Assembly (NCBI GenBank): GCA_028386065.3 | Contig: JAKUCV010001361.1 | Coordinates: 92,967 to 156,966, forward strand | Length of the DNA: 64,000 nucleotides | Direction: 5' to 3' | Origin: Turnera subulata | Lineage: Eukaryota > Streptophyta > Magnoliopsida > Malpighiales > Passifloraceae | Shown here: positions 1 through 12,779 of the stretch, piece after piece | Numbering within the stretch: position 1 is the stretch's first letter | Layout of the letters: the number at the start of each line of letters is the position of its first letter | The notes under the pieces: model-generated | Told to the model about the DNA's origin: nothing | What the model saw: the letters and a program-made list of their open reading frames with translations, nothing else | The model's database searches: none | Made by a program: the position numbers and the translations under genes

Positions 1-106
1 AAACCTAATTACTAAATTTGGGGGCCTAGGGTTAGGGTTTTAGTTAGAAATCGGATAATATTGAAAACCTAATTACTAAATTTGGGGGCTAGGGTTAGGG
101 TTTTAG
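1..106. repeat. Two tandem copies of a telomere-like (telo-box) segment
   Basis: A segment of about 42 bp beginning AAACCTAATTACTAAATTTG and ending in TAGGGTTAGGGTTTTAG occurs at 1-43 and again at 65-106, separated by a spacer. The copies differ by one base. The ends resemble the plant telo-box (AAACCCTAA on the minus strand). They lie in what I infer to be the first intron of the minus-strand gene at the left edge, where telo-boxes are common, so this is not evidence of a chromosome end. Confidence 0.6.
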
Positions 107-230
107 ATACAAATCGGATGAACAACGCAACAACAATAAGCACAAGAGAAAACAATAACATGAAGGAAGCAAAAAGTAGAGAGAGAGAGAGAGAGAAAAG
201 GATATATGCACACAATATAACGCTGCCTAC

Positions 231-535
231 CTCATCGACATCAGGATCCGCATTTTGTATGCGAATTTTGCATTCTCATCCTCCTCCTCCTCCTGGAGAC
301 GCAACTTTTGTACCTTTAATTCGCATATCTGGATTAAAGAATCCAGATATTTCGTGCGAGGAGAAGGAGAAGAGATAGTGGTGGTGGTGGTGGTGGTAGG
401 GGGAGGAGAGGGGGAAGTATCAAAATTTAACTTTAGTGGGGTGACGGTCGGCCGTGGGCGGTGGGGGCGGCGAGATAGGGGAGGAGGAGTCTGCGAAAGC
501 GGCGGGGAATCTGGGCGGATAAAAAAAGACGACAT
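231..535 (-). CDS. First coding exon of an unrecognised plant gene; the rest lies off the left edge
   Basis: On the minus strand the first ATG after a CT-rich leader (about 536-738) is at 535. It opens 101 codons plus two bases and ends at a good splice donor, GATGAG|GTAGGC, with GT at 229-230; the apparent stop is formed by the intron's GTAG. The protein starts MSSFFIRPDSPPLSQ, is Ser/Pro/Thr-rich with a poly-Thr run to about residue 58, then turns amphipathic and Glu-rich (KYLDSLIQICELKVQK, then LRLQEEEEDENAKF), suggesting a helix or coiled coil. I do not recognise the family. The start is supported by the TATA box near 768-777, the CT-rich leader and the absence of an upstream ATG. Positions 1-230 would be intron 1, including a GA repeat near 178-196. 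The plus-strand frames here look like shadows. Confidence 0.6.
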
Positions 536-765
536 GATCGCTTCTTTTATCTCGCCGGGGGAGGTTTGGGGGGGAAACGGAGATTTGGGGGAATCGGAGA
601 ATGGGAGATCAGAGATTAGGAAAGCTCAGAGATTATTAGAAATTCGAACTCAAACCCTAAAACCCGAAGAATCAAGAGAGAGAGAGCTATCAAGAGCGAG
701 AGCTAAAGTCGGCGAGAGATGAGGGAGTAATGAAATGAATATTGTTTCCTACAATGACGCGGTTT

Positions 766-894
766 GCTTATATATAGAGCGCCACTAGTTGCCGCCTCTT
801 AATATAATATTAATATATATTATACAATTGCTTATATATGACGCGCCACATAGTTACCGCCTCTTAATATAATATTAATATATATTTTACAATT
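766..894 (-). promoter_or_regulatory. Tandemly duplicated TATA/promoter region of the left-edge gene
   Basis: Copy 1 (766-829) and copy 2 (830-894) are about 64 bp each and nearly identical. Both begin GCTTATATAT, read on the minus strand as ATATATAAGC, and both contain CCGCCTCTTAATATAATATT. The proximal copy places CTATATATAA at 768-777, roughly 30 bp upstream of the inferred transcription start near 738. The distal copy carries a second TATA-like element near 830-839. Confidence 0.6.
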
Positions 895-1491
895 ACATAC
901 TTTCTTCTTTTTCTTTTCCCTTTCGTCTTTTTTACTTCCCAAACCTTGTAGAGAATTTTCCTGTATTTTTGCCTTCTATTAAAAAAAAAAAAAAAACAGA
1001 GAAACACTGACTCATGGTTTTAAATATTACATCTTAAATCGAACTGATAATTATTTCTAATAAATATTTCTATTCTTTATCTTTTAGTCTCTTTATTTTC
1101 CCTAAATAAAACAAATATTCCTTAAAAACACTTAACTTCTTAAATAAAATAGAAATGATAAATAGAATTTTTCTATTTCGAGGAGAGTAGGGCACTCGAG
1201 GAGGAATTGTTTCGAGAGAGACTTAGCTTGCTTTATTATATAGCCAACCCACGCCGCCGTCTTTTTTCTTTTTTTTTTTGGGTTTCATGCCGCCTTAATT
1301 TTTTTCTTTTTTTTTTCTTTTCCAGTTTCATAAATGGAAATAAAATCAGGTAGTATAACCATAGGTTTGAAAACATTATTACTTTTTCCTTTTAATTTGA
1401 ATTTCAAAATAAAAGAACTCCCTTAATTTATTTAATCCTTCTCCAATCATTTTTAAAACTTGGAAATATATATAAAACTTAGAAATTAGAA
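895..1491. other. AT-rich intergenic DNA, nothing recognised
   Basis: Mostly A/T with short homopolymer runs (A15 near 980) and pyrimidine-rich stretches near 1260-1320. I see no coding potential or repeat boundary before the target-site duplication at 1492. Confidence 0.5.
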
Positions 1492-3505
1492 TTATCTGAA
1501 ACGCCCCGACCCGTATTTACCGTACACAGTAAACACGTGTCGGAACTGTGACAACCCAGCCCAACAAAGCCCAGCATACAGTGTATACAACAATAACTCG
1601 GGCTCAACAGCCCAAAAATAATAACAACAATAATAACGTATCTGGCCCAAAGGCCCAATAATAGTAAAACAATGTATAGCGGAAGACTTTAATAACTCAC
1701 AAACACTGTATGCGACACTGATGCAAACTATGGATCCAAGCCCTGTCCAAGGGATAACGCCGCAGCCTGTCTGGAATGCACCAATCCTATACCAAAAGTA
1801 ACTCATCTTACGGGATGAAAGCCCGCAGGTGATGGGTGAGTCCGAAGTGCTCACCGACGAAGGAAAGACAATCAATATGCAACTACAATTACTCAAGTCA
1901 AAAACAGGCACAACAGCCAAACCAAAAGACTCGACCCAAATCCGGTCCAAGACCAAAAAGACTCAATAAAATCCAATTATCCAATTTTATCTTTCTCGAG
2001 CCCCGTCACGGATAAGCTAGGGTCGTATCAGGTTATCAACCTGTTCCTGGTGCCAGATCAAAAAGAACCCGGGATCAACATCCCAATAACAAACTCAGGG
2101 ATCAACATCCCATTCAAACCGGCATCAACATCCCATTCAAACCGGCATCAACATGCCCATCACAAGTAACCCAGATCATGGCACCACAAAACAGTCTCAA
2201 ACCATCCGGTCGTACCTCTACTTACCACGTGACAATTATATTACCGTCATTCAAATTCAAATCGTAGGGATCGACATCCCTAACCAAGATACCGGGAAAG
2301 ACATCCCATCCAAAATACCAAGGATTGACATCCTTGTCACAACTTATTATTTAATCCATTTCATTTAGTGCCAAAACGACTCAAGGATAAACGTTCAAAA
2401 ACCGACATGGGATAAACATCCCGACCACAATCAAGACAATGGGATACACATCCCGAAGCATAACATAGCAATGCAGCATCCAACAGTGTAAAACCAACAA
2501 ACACAAACTACCGAGTAATATAGGCACATATTGAAAGAAATCCATCCTCACCTTGGCCGATTACTCAACTCCGGAAACAATGACCGGTCCGACGCCGGCT
2601 CCTCGGGAAACTGCCCGATATCAAACCTATACCACAAAACAATGTACACTCACATAAATGCACATAATCGGTATACTATGATGCCAAACTGCGTAATAAC
2701 CCATCCCGGTTCTTATCCTTTATTATTTCCATTTACCGAAAATATTTACCGTACGTATATCCGAATATAATTTCGGTACCATACTTTAATTAAAACTCTT
2801 TCAAAATATTTTCATAACTTAATTATACTTTTCCCAAAATATTAATTACCATAATTTTTCCAGAAAAATAATAACCTATTTATAATTTCCAGAAAGTATA
2901 TATAGTATTTATCTTTCTATATATAATAATATTTACTAACACAAATATAATTACCTTTAATCTTTAAAGTACATATATATATATTTTTCCTCAACCATAA
3001 TTTTCCAGAGAAAATAATATATATATAAATTTCCAGAAATTATTTCATGATGCATATATTTTTCCAATTAATAATAGTTTTTCCCCAAAACATAACTTAA
3101 TTATTTATCTAAGTATATATATTTATATTTTCCTGAAAATACCAGAATTAAATTGTCCATACTTTTCTCAAAGGAAATATATAATTTTTTGTCAAAATTA
3201 ATTACCAGAATATAAATAAATATATATATATATTGCTTTTTTTAAAATTAAACGGACTGGGCCATGAATAGTGCAGCCCAGCCCACGTCATGCCCAAGGC
3301 CCAACCCTAGAGCTAGGTCTTTTCGGGCCAGCAACCCAGGAGCACCGGCCCAGGTCCAAGGCACCAAGCCCAGACCCGCGGTTGGCCTCTTCCGGGTCTG
3401 CCCTTGACCCGCTCGCTCATCCGGGTCGAGCTTAACCCAAGCTCACCTCGGAGTTACAGCGGCACGGAACGGCGACGGCGCAAGGCTGGATGGCTCGGGA
3501 CCAGT

Positions 3506-6500
3506 TGAGACGCCCCGACCCGTATTTACCGTACACAGTAAACACGAGCCGGAACTGTGACAACCCAACCAAATAAACCCAAACATACAGTGTGAACAAC
3601 AATAACTCGGGCCCAACGGCCTAAAAAAGTAAACAACATAAATAACTTATCCGGCCCAAAGGCCCAATAATAGTGAAGACATGCACAGCGGAAGACTTAA
3701 TGACTCACTAACACTGCATGCGTAATAGATGCAACCTATAGATCCAAGCCCGTCCAAGGGATAACGCCGCAGCCTGTCGGGAATGCACCAAGCCTGTTCA
3801 ACAAACATCTCATCCTATGGGATGAAACCCCGCAGGCGAGGGGTGAGTCCGAAGCGCTCACCGACGAAAGATAAACAGTGATATATTCAACCGCAATACT
3901 TTCGAAATAAACACAACAATCACAACAAGGCAAAAACAACTACATCACAGGGATACTGCCATAACAACTAACATATACTTCACGACAGAGGAATCCAACT
4001 TAATCATATCAAAGCCAAGGCCAAATGAATACTTATTAATTTTTATTACCAATTTTATATTCCAGGCCCCGTCACTGGACAAGCTAGGGTCGTACCTGGT
4101 TATTAACTAATTCAGGATGCCAGGCCCCACCACAATCCGGGATCAACATCCCCATATCTCAAATCCGGGATCAACATCCCAATATCACAAATCCGGGATC
4201 AACATCCCAATATCACAAATCCGGGGTCAACACCCCAACCAACAAACCCTCTGGCAAGACACCACAGAACTAGTCTCTAACCATCTAGTCGTACCACTAC
4301 TTTCCAAGTGACAATTATATCATCATCTCACTTTCAGTTTTAGTTCCATTTCCAATACTCATTATTCTTTTCCCAATTATCCACATTGACCAGTTCATCA
4401 TTATCCTCTACACAATATTACAAATCCAATAACACAGTCTAACATCAACAACAACAACATCACAGCAGTCATAATCATCACAGATTATTTCTCAAGCTCA
4501 ACCAATCCGCAATTTCATATCACTAATTACACACAATTAACAGTACAACAATTATTCACAGTATCCACATGATCAATCCACACAGCCCAGCAACAGCAAC
4601 AACTTTCATGGCAATCAAATCACTAACAAAGATCATTTCAACGGTTCAATCAAACAACAAAGCATACACAGTATTACGGGCACATATCAAGGTTTATCCA
4701 TCCTCACCTGATGTATCTCTGAAACTGCTATCCGGTCAACCTCGATACCCTATATGTATTCACATAGCAACACAATCACTTATAATGCACAACAAAATGA
4801 TTATGCATGATACCGGTTTTAGAGATTGTTATACGGCTTGTCTTATACCAAGTCTAATTCCTATTATTTCCATGTTTTTCTTTAATATGAAATTAGCCTC
4901 TTTAATCGATATACCAGTCATACTCGATCTTTAAGTTGAAAACCGAAACCGAGCTCCAAGCCGATATCCCGGCCCTTTAGCCCTTTGTCGATAAGGGAAA
5001 ACATAAACATATTAAAATACATATATATATACGTATATTTACACATAAATCGATACTAGATTATACGTATATCTAGTGTGACCATATTTATACATATATA
5101 GTAGGTAATTCCCATTTTACCATATATATATTTATGTGATAAATAAAATTATAACTTCTTTATTTAGCTAAACATAATTTAGTAGGTTATATATATATAT
5201 ATATAGTCATTTATATGTATGTGTTTATAATTCATAGATAATCATATATATGTTTTTAGTTTACATCTGACAACTAAACCAAGTTAATAAGTATTTTTGG
5301 GCCTTTAATTATCAACAGTCCAAGTATGAATTAAATAAACCGGATTACTATAGGTCTTTCTAATAGTCCAACAAAGAATAAAATTATAAATCGAATTACA
5401 AAACATAAATGGAATTAAGGGTTAATATTTGATTAATTAAATTAAATCTTTATTTTAATTAAAACAATTAAGAGTCCGGGTTCATTAACGTTCTTAGTCC
5501 GTTAGAATGTATTCGTCCCGAGAACATGGGCTTTGCACAATCGGCCCGTTTCCGAGCCTAACTTGTAATCTGCCCGAACCCGAGCTCAACAATGCATACG
5601 GTCCAAGGGATTACCCAAAGATCGGTTTCCGGGACTCGCCGAAAACTCGCCAGATTCCGGCTGCTACTGTTCACCGCCCAGCAAAACATCAAAACCATCC
5701 CACCAGAACAACATCTCGTCCTTCAACACCATCATCACATCCCCAATAACCACAACAACACCTACACCGCATCCACTGCCAACACCCTCAAGAAAAATCC
5801 CAAAAGCACAACCTTCAATCCAATTACAGCAATGACACAGAATTACAACCAAAAACACGAACCAAAAGACTCGATTAGTTCATCCTATCACGAATCGGGT
5901 TCAGGAGAAAAATAAAAGAAAGAAAGAAGGGAAGCAAGTTGTCAGCCTTACCCACTCGTCCCTACCATCGGCGACGAAGGTAGCAGGAGTGACAACGGCG
6001 GCTCGAGGGTGGAGAACAGGGGTCTGCAACGTGTGAGGAAGAAGAGAGGAGTGGCCGAAATCGAGCTCCCCTGCGGTGATTCTCAGTAGTGGCAGACACG
6101 ACAGCCTCCAGGTAAGAGGGAATCAGGCTTCTAGGGCCGACAGAGGTCTGTGCTCTGCTCCTCAACAGCGGCGCTGTTACGGACAGCGAGAAGCCGATGC
6201 GACGAGGCGACGCGACCGGTGGCGACACAGCAAAGGGCGACGACAGTCGCTGGCCGTAGGAGGTGCGTCTCGGTGCTGCAAATCGGGACTGCTTCATCGT
6301 CGCCGGTTGGTCTCCACGGAACGACGTCCAGCAGTCGTGACGGGAGGAGGAGAGGAGGATGGCATCGACGACTGGGTCTGGTGGCGCGGCTCCGGCGGTT
6401 TCTCGGGTGGCAGAGGTGGTTCACGGTGGTGGCGGTTGCAGGTGTGGGTGGAGAAGGGGAAGAAGGGAGAGATAGAGGCAGAGAGGGGGTTTCCGGTGAG

Positions 6501-7137
6501 GGGAGAGGAAGAAGAAAGAGAGAGAGTGCAGAGAAATTGGGGAGGAGACAAGGGAGATAAAAGAAAAGATAGAAAAGAAAGAAAGAGAGGAGGAGGGGCT
6601 AGAGTTCACGAGAAAAATAAGAAGGGTGACCGGCGGCTGAAAGGGAAAAGAAGGAGAAAAGAAAGAAAAAAGAGAAAGAAAAAGGAGAAAAGAAAGGAAG
6701 GGAAAGAAAGGAAAGAAGAGAGGTGGGGCCCGCATGGCTGAAGGAAAAACTGGGAGAGAGAAGAAATGTAGCCAGGAAAGAGGAGAAAGAAGAGTGGCTC
6801 GGGGCAAGCCTCATATGGCCGGTCTGGATTCTCGCGTCGGAATCTCGTAGACGCAGGGATACTCCCGTCTTTCCGACAAATTCCGTCCCGAGTCCAAAAA
6901 TACAACTTGGGCTCGGAAAATCCGATTAATTCCCCTGAACGTCGTCCAAGTCTCGGAACTGGAAACCGAGGCTCGGTTAGTTAGGAAGACACTCCCGAGC
7001 GCGGGAAAATCCTCGGTTTCGAAAAACGACTCTCGATTTACCCTGAATTAATTACCCGAGATTAATTCAACAGTAAATCACAGTAAAACGACTTCTACAG
7101 TCCCGGTAAAAATCCATATTTTACTCGGGCTGTTACA
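3506..7137 (-). mobile_element. Younger solo LTR nested inside the solo LTR at 1497-8067
   Basis: It starts TGAGACGCCCCGACCC at 3506 and ends CTCGGGCTGTTACA at 7137. Flanks are CCAGT (3501-3505) and CGAGT (7138-7142), a 5-bp target duplication with one mismatch. At about 3.63 kb it is longer than the other copies. The extra length includes a GC-rich block at roughly 5940-6740. The long plus- and minus-strand frames there are low-complexity Arg/Gly- or Ser/Phe-rich shadows. Confidence 0.82.
4135..4240. repeat. Short tandem array of GGGAT-N4-ATCCC palindromes in the nested LTR
   Basis: Four units spaced about 27 bp carry an inverted repeat. Three read GGGATcaacATCCC. The last reads GGGGTcaacACCCC, with both arms altered together. 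The same kind of palindrome recurs across all LTRs of this family. Confidence 0.75.
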
Positions 7138-7775
7138 CGAGTCGCGACGAGGGAGGCGACGGCGACGCGAGGATAGGCTAGTAACAGGTGGCGGACGGCG
7201 AGCTTGTTGCGGCGGTGAAAGGCAAAAGAGGAGGCGGGTCGACGGGTTGTACGGCGGGTCAACGGCTCTAGCGGGTGCGTCCGGCGGCGGAAGAACTCGG
7301 GGAAGGCGGCGACAGGTCGGCGACGGTGAGGGGAAGGCGAGGCTGGTGGCGGTGGCACGAAACTCAGCGGGGAACTCTACCTCGTGTACAGTGGCTGACG
7401 ACCTGGGGTGACGACACTGTTCACTCCGTGTTTTTTTTCCTTTTTTTCTTTCTTTTCTTCTATTTTCTTATTTTCTTTTTTTTTCTCCTTTTTCTTTTCT
7501 ATTTTCCGAATTTTCTTTTGTTTTTTTCTTCTTTTTTTTTCTTTTTTTTCTTCCTCTCTCTGTATTTTTTTCTATTTTCCTATTTTTTTATTTTTCAGTT
7601 TTTTTCCTTTCTTTTTTTTCCTCTCTTTTCTTTTTCTCTCTTTTCTTTTCTTTTTCTCTCTTTTCTTTTTTCCTCTCTTTTTCTTTTTTTCCTCTCCTCT
7701 CTTCCTCTCCTTCTGCTTGCTTCTTTTATAACCGGCGATGATACTGTGAAAATACTGTGCACATGTGACCTCTCA

Positions 7776-7798
7776 ATAATGCAGCCTGTCTGCATTAT
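7776..7798. promoter_or_regulatory. Stem-loop upstream of the LTR TATA box (solo LTR copy)
   Basis: ATAATGCAG and CTGCATTAT form a perfect 9-bp inverted repeat around a 5-nt loop. In LTR orientation it lies a few tens of bases upstream of the TATA box. Matching hairpins occur in element A (12297-12319, 17670-17692) and element B (18818-18838, 23367-23387). Confidence 0.6.
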
Positions 7799-8072
7799 AG
7801 AGCGAGTCCAGTCCGGACCAGAAAATAACTGATACCCCCTTAGTTATTTTCCGGTGTGATTTTCCGAGAAATTCCGAAACCCGAAAAATACCAACTTAGG
7901 CCCGAAAAATCCATGGAAAAATCACGAACGCGGGAAAACTCTCGGTTTCGAAAAACGACTCCCGATTTACCTTGAATTAATTACCCAAGATTAATTCAAT
8001 AGTAAATCACGGTAAAAAGACTTTTACAGTCCCGGTAAAAATCAAAAATTTTACCCGGGCTGTTACATTATC

Positions 8073-8344
8073 CATAAATACTACTACATGCATAATTAGC
8101 TTTACCTTAACTATCTTCTTCTTCTTCTCATGCTTAAACAAAATATATTCTCCTTACCAAATTTGACAAAATAAATTTCATAATGTTTTCTTTTCATGAC
8201 CATCGTATTTATTTGACAACATTATTAATTTTTTTTAAAAAAAGTTAGAATTTTAGAATGTATAGTTAAAGTGTGTAAAAGATTTTAGTATTTAAGGATT
8301 AACATTTTACAATTTCAATTTTTTTATATTTTTAAACTTCATTA
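8073..8344. other. Short AT-rich gap between repeats
   Basis: Follows the TTATC target duplication. A/T-rich sequence with no supported gene; it probably belongs to the original insertion site or to an unrecognised older repeat. Confidence 0.4.
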
Positions 8345-9726
8345 GTGCGATCTGCGAGAGCTATTTTTCCCGTCACACTCTCCCCTAGCACCTAAAATAA
8401 AAATTGGTACAGACAGGGAGCAGACCCCAAGCACACTCTCCCCCAGCACCATAAAAATAAGACTACCATCTGGCTGTTCCAACATTTAACTGTGACTTAC
8501 TAGATGTCTAAGTGTATCCAGTTTTATTATTTCTTTACCCTCATCTAGTTACTTATATCCTATTATCCTCCATTATCTCATTATCCCGAGCAGGGTCACA
8601 GCCTCTCCGCTCGTCTGGATAATACAACTTATTCAACTGTTTTCCCATATTAGTACCCTCGGTACTCTACTCACACTATTTTCACAGTCAACAACAACAG
8701 TAATATCCTACTAATACCAACATTTCCAACATTAACAATAACATCAACTGTAGCATCAATTCAGCAACATCAACGGCAACAATTATCAATTAAATTCATT
8801 TCACAACAACCATTCACAGCCACAAAGAATTATTCAAGCATATAACACACATAATAAACAACAGCAACTTGGTACTACGGGCAGTATATAAATATTTACT
8901 TATCCTCACCTTAGCCGATTTTCCTATTCCTGATAGTCCTCGAAGTGTTCTGGCTCAGGCTCCTCAGGGTACTGCTCGTTATCAATTCCTATATCAAACA
9001 ACAATTTATGCACATAATATGCAAATGCTCGACTATTACTGTAAGCCGTAAAATAATTACTGGACCTACTCGGTATTTCCCCGGGTTATTCCCATTATCA
9101 TCATAATCCACCATTTAATTTACATAGGCCGGAAATATTTTACCATAATTATATCCGGTTATTTTTCCAGTACGTATGTACGTTGATAATACCCTTTCCA
9201 CTTTTATTTTCCTTAAAATATTATTTACCATATATATATATTTTTCCCAAAATATTATTTCCACGAATATAATCCTTATTATCATTATTATTATTTTCCT
9301 CCATTTAATTTCTGTCCAGAACTATTATTTATCATTTTCCAGAATTATTCTTTTTTTTAATTAAATCGGGCTGGGCCCTATTATGCAGCCCAAAGGAGCC
9401 AACCCAGGTGCAAGGCCTGGACCAAGACTAAAGCCCATGTTCAGGCCCGCCAAGTCCAGCCCAGCACCCATGTTGACCCAACCAGACAAGCCCAACACTC
9501 TAACCCAACAAACCAAAACAACCCACGACCCGCGATAGAGACGGGTCGACCCGCGACCCTGATATTCGGGTCGTCTTCAACCCATCTACACATCTGTTTA
9601 CAAAACGGGTTACTCACCTAGGCGTGACGGCGGCGCAAGACGGCGTGACACGACAGGCAGCACAGGGGACGCGAGGTGATGGCGAGGAAGGAAACGTGGC
9701 GCTGGCGAGGGAGGCGACGACGGCTG
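8345..9726 (-). mobile_element. Diverged LTR of the same family, left part (split by element A)
   Basis: The order of landmarks matches the other LTRs: a GGTCACAG block, a CCTCACCTTAGCCGATTTTC block near 8905, TATGCACATAAT, the AT-rich tract, then the GGGCTGGGCCC-type GC-rich block. Identity is visibly lower than among the other copies and the outer end is unclear. It ends at 9726, where element A is inserted, and resumes at 17972. Confidence 0.6.
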
Positions 9727-11352
9727 TGAAACGCCCCGACCTGTATTTACCGTACACAGTAAACACGTTCCGGAACTGTGACGACCCAACCATACCAAGC
9801 CCAGCATACAGTGTATACAACAGTAACTCGGGCTCAACAGCCCAAAATAAAAAACATCAATAACAACATAATCGGCCCAATGGCCCAACAACAGTAAAAA
9901 TAATGCACAGCGGAAGACTTAATAACTCACAAGACACTGTATGCGACACTGATGCAAACTATGGATCCAAGTCCTGTCCAAGGGATAACGCCACAACCTG
10001 TCTGGAATGCATCAAACCTATACCACAAATAACTCATCCTACGGGATGAAAGCCCGTAGGTCAGGGGTGAGTCCGAAGTGCTCACCGACGAAGGATAGAC
10101 AATCAATATGCACACTAAAATTACTCAAGGTCGAAAACAGGTAAAAACAGCCAAAATGAACTAATCCAAAAGACACGACCCAAAACTGGTCCAAGACCAA
10201 AAAAAAAACACTTAAACAAAAACCAATTTCCAATTTTATCATTCCGGGCCCCGTCACAGATAAGCTAGGGGTCAGACCTGGTTATCAACATATTTCGGGT
10301 GCCTGACCAAATCCAAGAGAACCCACGGATCGACATCCCAAAAATACGTACCCAGGGATAGACATCCCAAATATAATCACGGGATAGACATCCCAAGCAT
10401 AGACATGCTTATCACAAGTAACCCAGGTCATGGCCACTACAAAACAGTCTTAAACCATCGAGTCGTACCACTACTTACCACGTGACAATTATATTATCAT
10501 CATCAAAATCAAATCACAGGGATCAACATCCCTAACCAAAATACCGGGATAGACATCCCTATCCAAAATCAAGGATCGACATCCTTATCACATTTATTAT
10601 TAATTCCGTTATACTTATACCAAAAGACTCAAAGATAAACGTCCAAAAACCAATCACAATACTGGGATAAACATCCCGACAACAATCAAGACAATGGGAT
10701 AAACATCCCGAAACAAACCACAACAAATGCAACAACCAACAATGCAATAATCAACAAACACAATAACCGAGTAATACAGGCACATATTGAAGGAAATCCA
10801 TCCTCTCCTTGGCCGATTACTCAACTCCGAAAACAATGACAGGTCCCAAGCCGGCTCCTCGGGAAACTGCCCGATATCCGAACCTATACAACAAAACAAT
10901 ATATACACATAAATGCACATAATCGGTATGCTATGATGCCAAAACTGCGAAATAACCCATCCCGGTTACATATCTTTTATTATCATCTTTTACCGAAAGT
11001 ATTATACCGTACGTATATCCGAATATAATTTCGGTACCATACTTTAATTAAATCTCTTTTCAAAGTATTTTTCATAAATTAATTATACTTTGTCTTCCAA
11101 AATAATAACAATATAATTTTTCTAGAAATTATATCATATATATGTATTGTCCAAAATAATTTCATAAAAATTATTTACCATAATATTATTTTCTAAAAGA
11201 AAATAATTACACATGTATATATATTTTCCCAGAAATAATAACATATTTATATAATATTCCAGAAAATATTTTCATAATACATATCTTTTCTAAATAAACA
11301 TAATATTAATTTTTCAAACAAACATAGTTATTTTAATTTTCAAGGAATCAAG

Positions 11353-11399
<47 letters not shown>

Positions 11400-12591
11400 T
11401 TCCAAAACACTATAATTAAAACCTTTTATATTTTTCTCAGAATAATATATATTTTTTTCCAAAAATGATTTTATTTCAGAAAATAAATGAATATATATAT
11501 ATATATTATTTTTTTTTTTTTTAACTAGACTGGGCCATGAACAGTGAGCCCATGCCTAGCCCAGAAACAGAAACAGCCCAACAGTGAGGCCCAACCCAAA
11601 TCATCAGCCCACTAAAAAAATACCCAGGTTCGCGACCCGCCCGAAGGAAAAGGGTCGTCGCAACCCACGGGTGCTCACCTTGAGGGCGACGGCTACGGCA
11701 CGGATCAATGCAGGCGACACGGACTCGGAGGCGCGACGAGCAAGGCGACGCGGTGTCGCGGTGGTGGCTCGCTGCTGTGGCTGCTGGGGTTCGTCGTCGG
11801 CAGCGGCGCAAAGGGGTAGATCCCACAGGTCTACGGCGCGTCACGGCGTGTAGGCAGGCGGAAGACGACGGGGAGGGCGGCGTCGAGGTCGCGTCGGCTC
11901 AGCGAAGACGGTGGTGGCATCGGTGTCGTGCACGGCGGCTCAGAACCCGTCGGCGAGCACAGTGTCAGAGGGGAGGAGGGTGACGCACTGTTCTTTTTTT
12001 TTCTGTATTTTTCTCTTTTCTTTTTTTCTATTTTCCTTATTTTTCTTTCTATTTTCTTTTCTATTTTTTTTTCTGATTTTCTGATTGGTTCTCCCTCTTT
12101 TCTTTTTTTTTTCATTTCTTCTTCTCTGTTTTTTTTTTCTGATTTTCTTTTTTTTTTCTTTTTTCTCTCTTTTTTTTCTTTCTCTTTTTTCTTTCTTTTC
12201 CTCTCTTTTTCTTTTTCTTCTCCTCTTCCTCTCTTCTCCTGCTTCCTTTCTTCTTTTATAAACCGTGATGATACTGTGAAGCCTATGATTCCTTCAATAA
12301 TGCAGCTTGTCTGCATTATGGAGCGAGTCCGGTCCGGACCAGAAAATAACTGATACCGCCTTAGTTATTTTCCGGTGTGATATTTCCTAAGGATTTCGGG
12401 ACCCGAAAAATACTGACTTTGGTCCGTAAAATCCACGGAAAAATCCCGAGTGCGGGAAAACCCTCGGTTTCAAAAACGATGCTCGATTTACCTTGAATTA
12501 ATTACCCAAGATTAATTCAACAGTAAATCACGGTAAAAAAAGACTTCTACAGTCCCGGTAAAAATCCAAAAATTTTACCCGGGCTGTTACA
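9727..12591 (-). repeat. 3' LTR of element A
   Basis: 2865 bp. It contains nine GGGAT-N4-ATCCC-type palindromes between about 10325 and 10695, an AT-rich tract with a long (TA)n near 11354-11390, a GC-rich block near 11520-11980, a pyrimidine-rich block near 11990-12255, a TATA box in minus orientation (12253-12260) and the stem-loop at 12297-12319. Confidence 0.88.
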
Positions 12592-12737
12592 GTCTACCCA
12601 CATTAAAAAGAATTTCGTCCCCGAAATTCCGTCGTCTTATCCGTGGGTCCTACCATGATAAGCTTCTGGCACACTCTGCCAGGTGTCCAAACTCAACGCG
12701 ATATGTCGCTTATACCCTTAAGCGACATCTCATCCTC

Positions 12738-12743
12738 TATAAG
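12738..12743 (+). promoter_or_regulatory. TATA box of the first antisense gene in element A
   Basis: TATAAG lies 42 bp before the ATG at 12780. The surrounding block (AACCAAACCTCATGACTGGC and the repeated CACACAGTC just before the ATG) is conserved in element B, where TATAAATA occupies the same place. The antisense gene therefore appears to have its own promoter. Confidence 0.6.
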
Positions 12744-12779
12744 AACCAAACCTCATGACTGGCAAACTCACACACAGTC

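Larger units (their letters stand above)
1497..8067 (-). mobile_element. Solo LTR of the long-LTR family, itself interrupted by a second solo LTR
   Basis: The plus strand starts TGAAACGCCCCGACCC at 1497 and ends CCCGGGCTGTTACA at 8067, which is an LTR in minus orientation (5'-TGTAAC...GTTTCA-3'). It is flanked by a perfect 5-bp target-site duplication TTATC (1492-1496 and 8068-8072). Removing the nested LTR (3506-7137) and its duplication leaves about 2.93 kb, matching the LTRs of element A. No internal region is present, so this is the product of LTR-LTR recombination. The GA- and CT-rich frames inside it are not genes. An LTR TATA box and the stem-loop at 7776-7798 are retained. Confidence 0.88.

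Noticed and set aside
1..106. Possible telomere or chromosome end
   Set aside because: Only two short telo-box-like copies, lying within an inferred intron; no tandem TTTAGGG array.
6076..6741. Long Arg/Gly/Glu-rich reading frame inside the nested solo LTR
   Set aside because: Low-complexity purine-rich LTR sequence; overlapping frames on both strands are equally open and nothing is conserved between LTR copies.
7275..7832. Phe/Leu-rich frame that looks like a membrane protein
   Set aside because: It is the translation of an LTR T/C tract; the same happens at 11928-12353 and 16785-17726.
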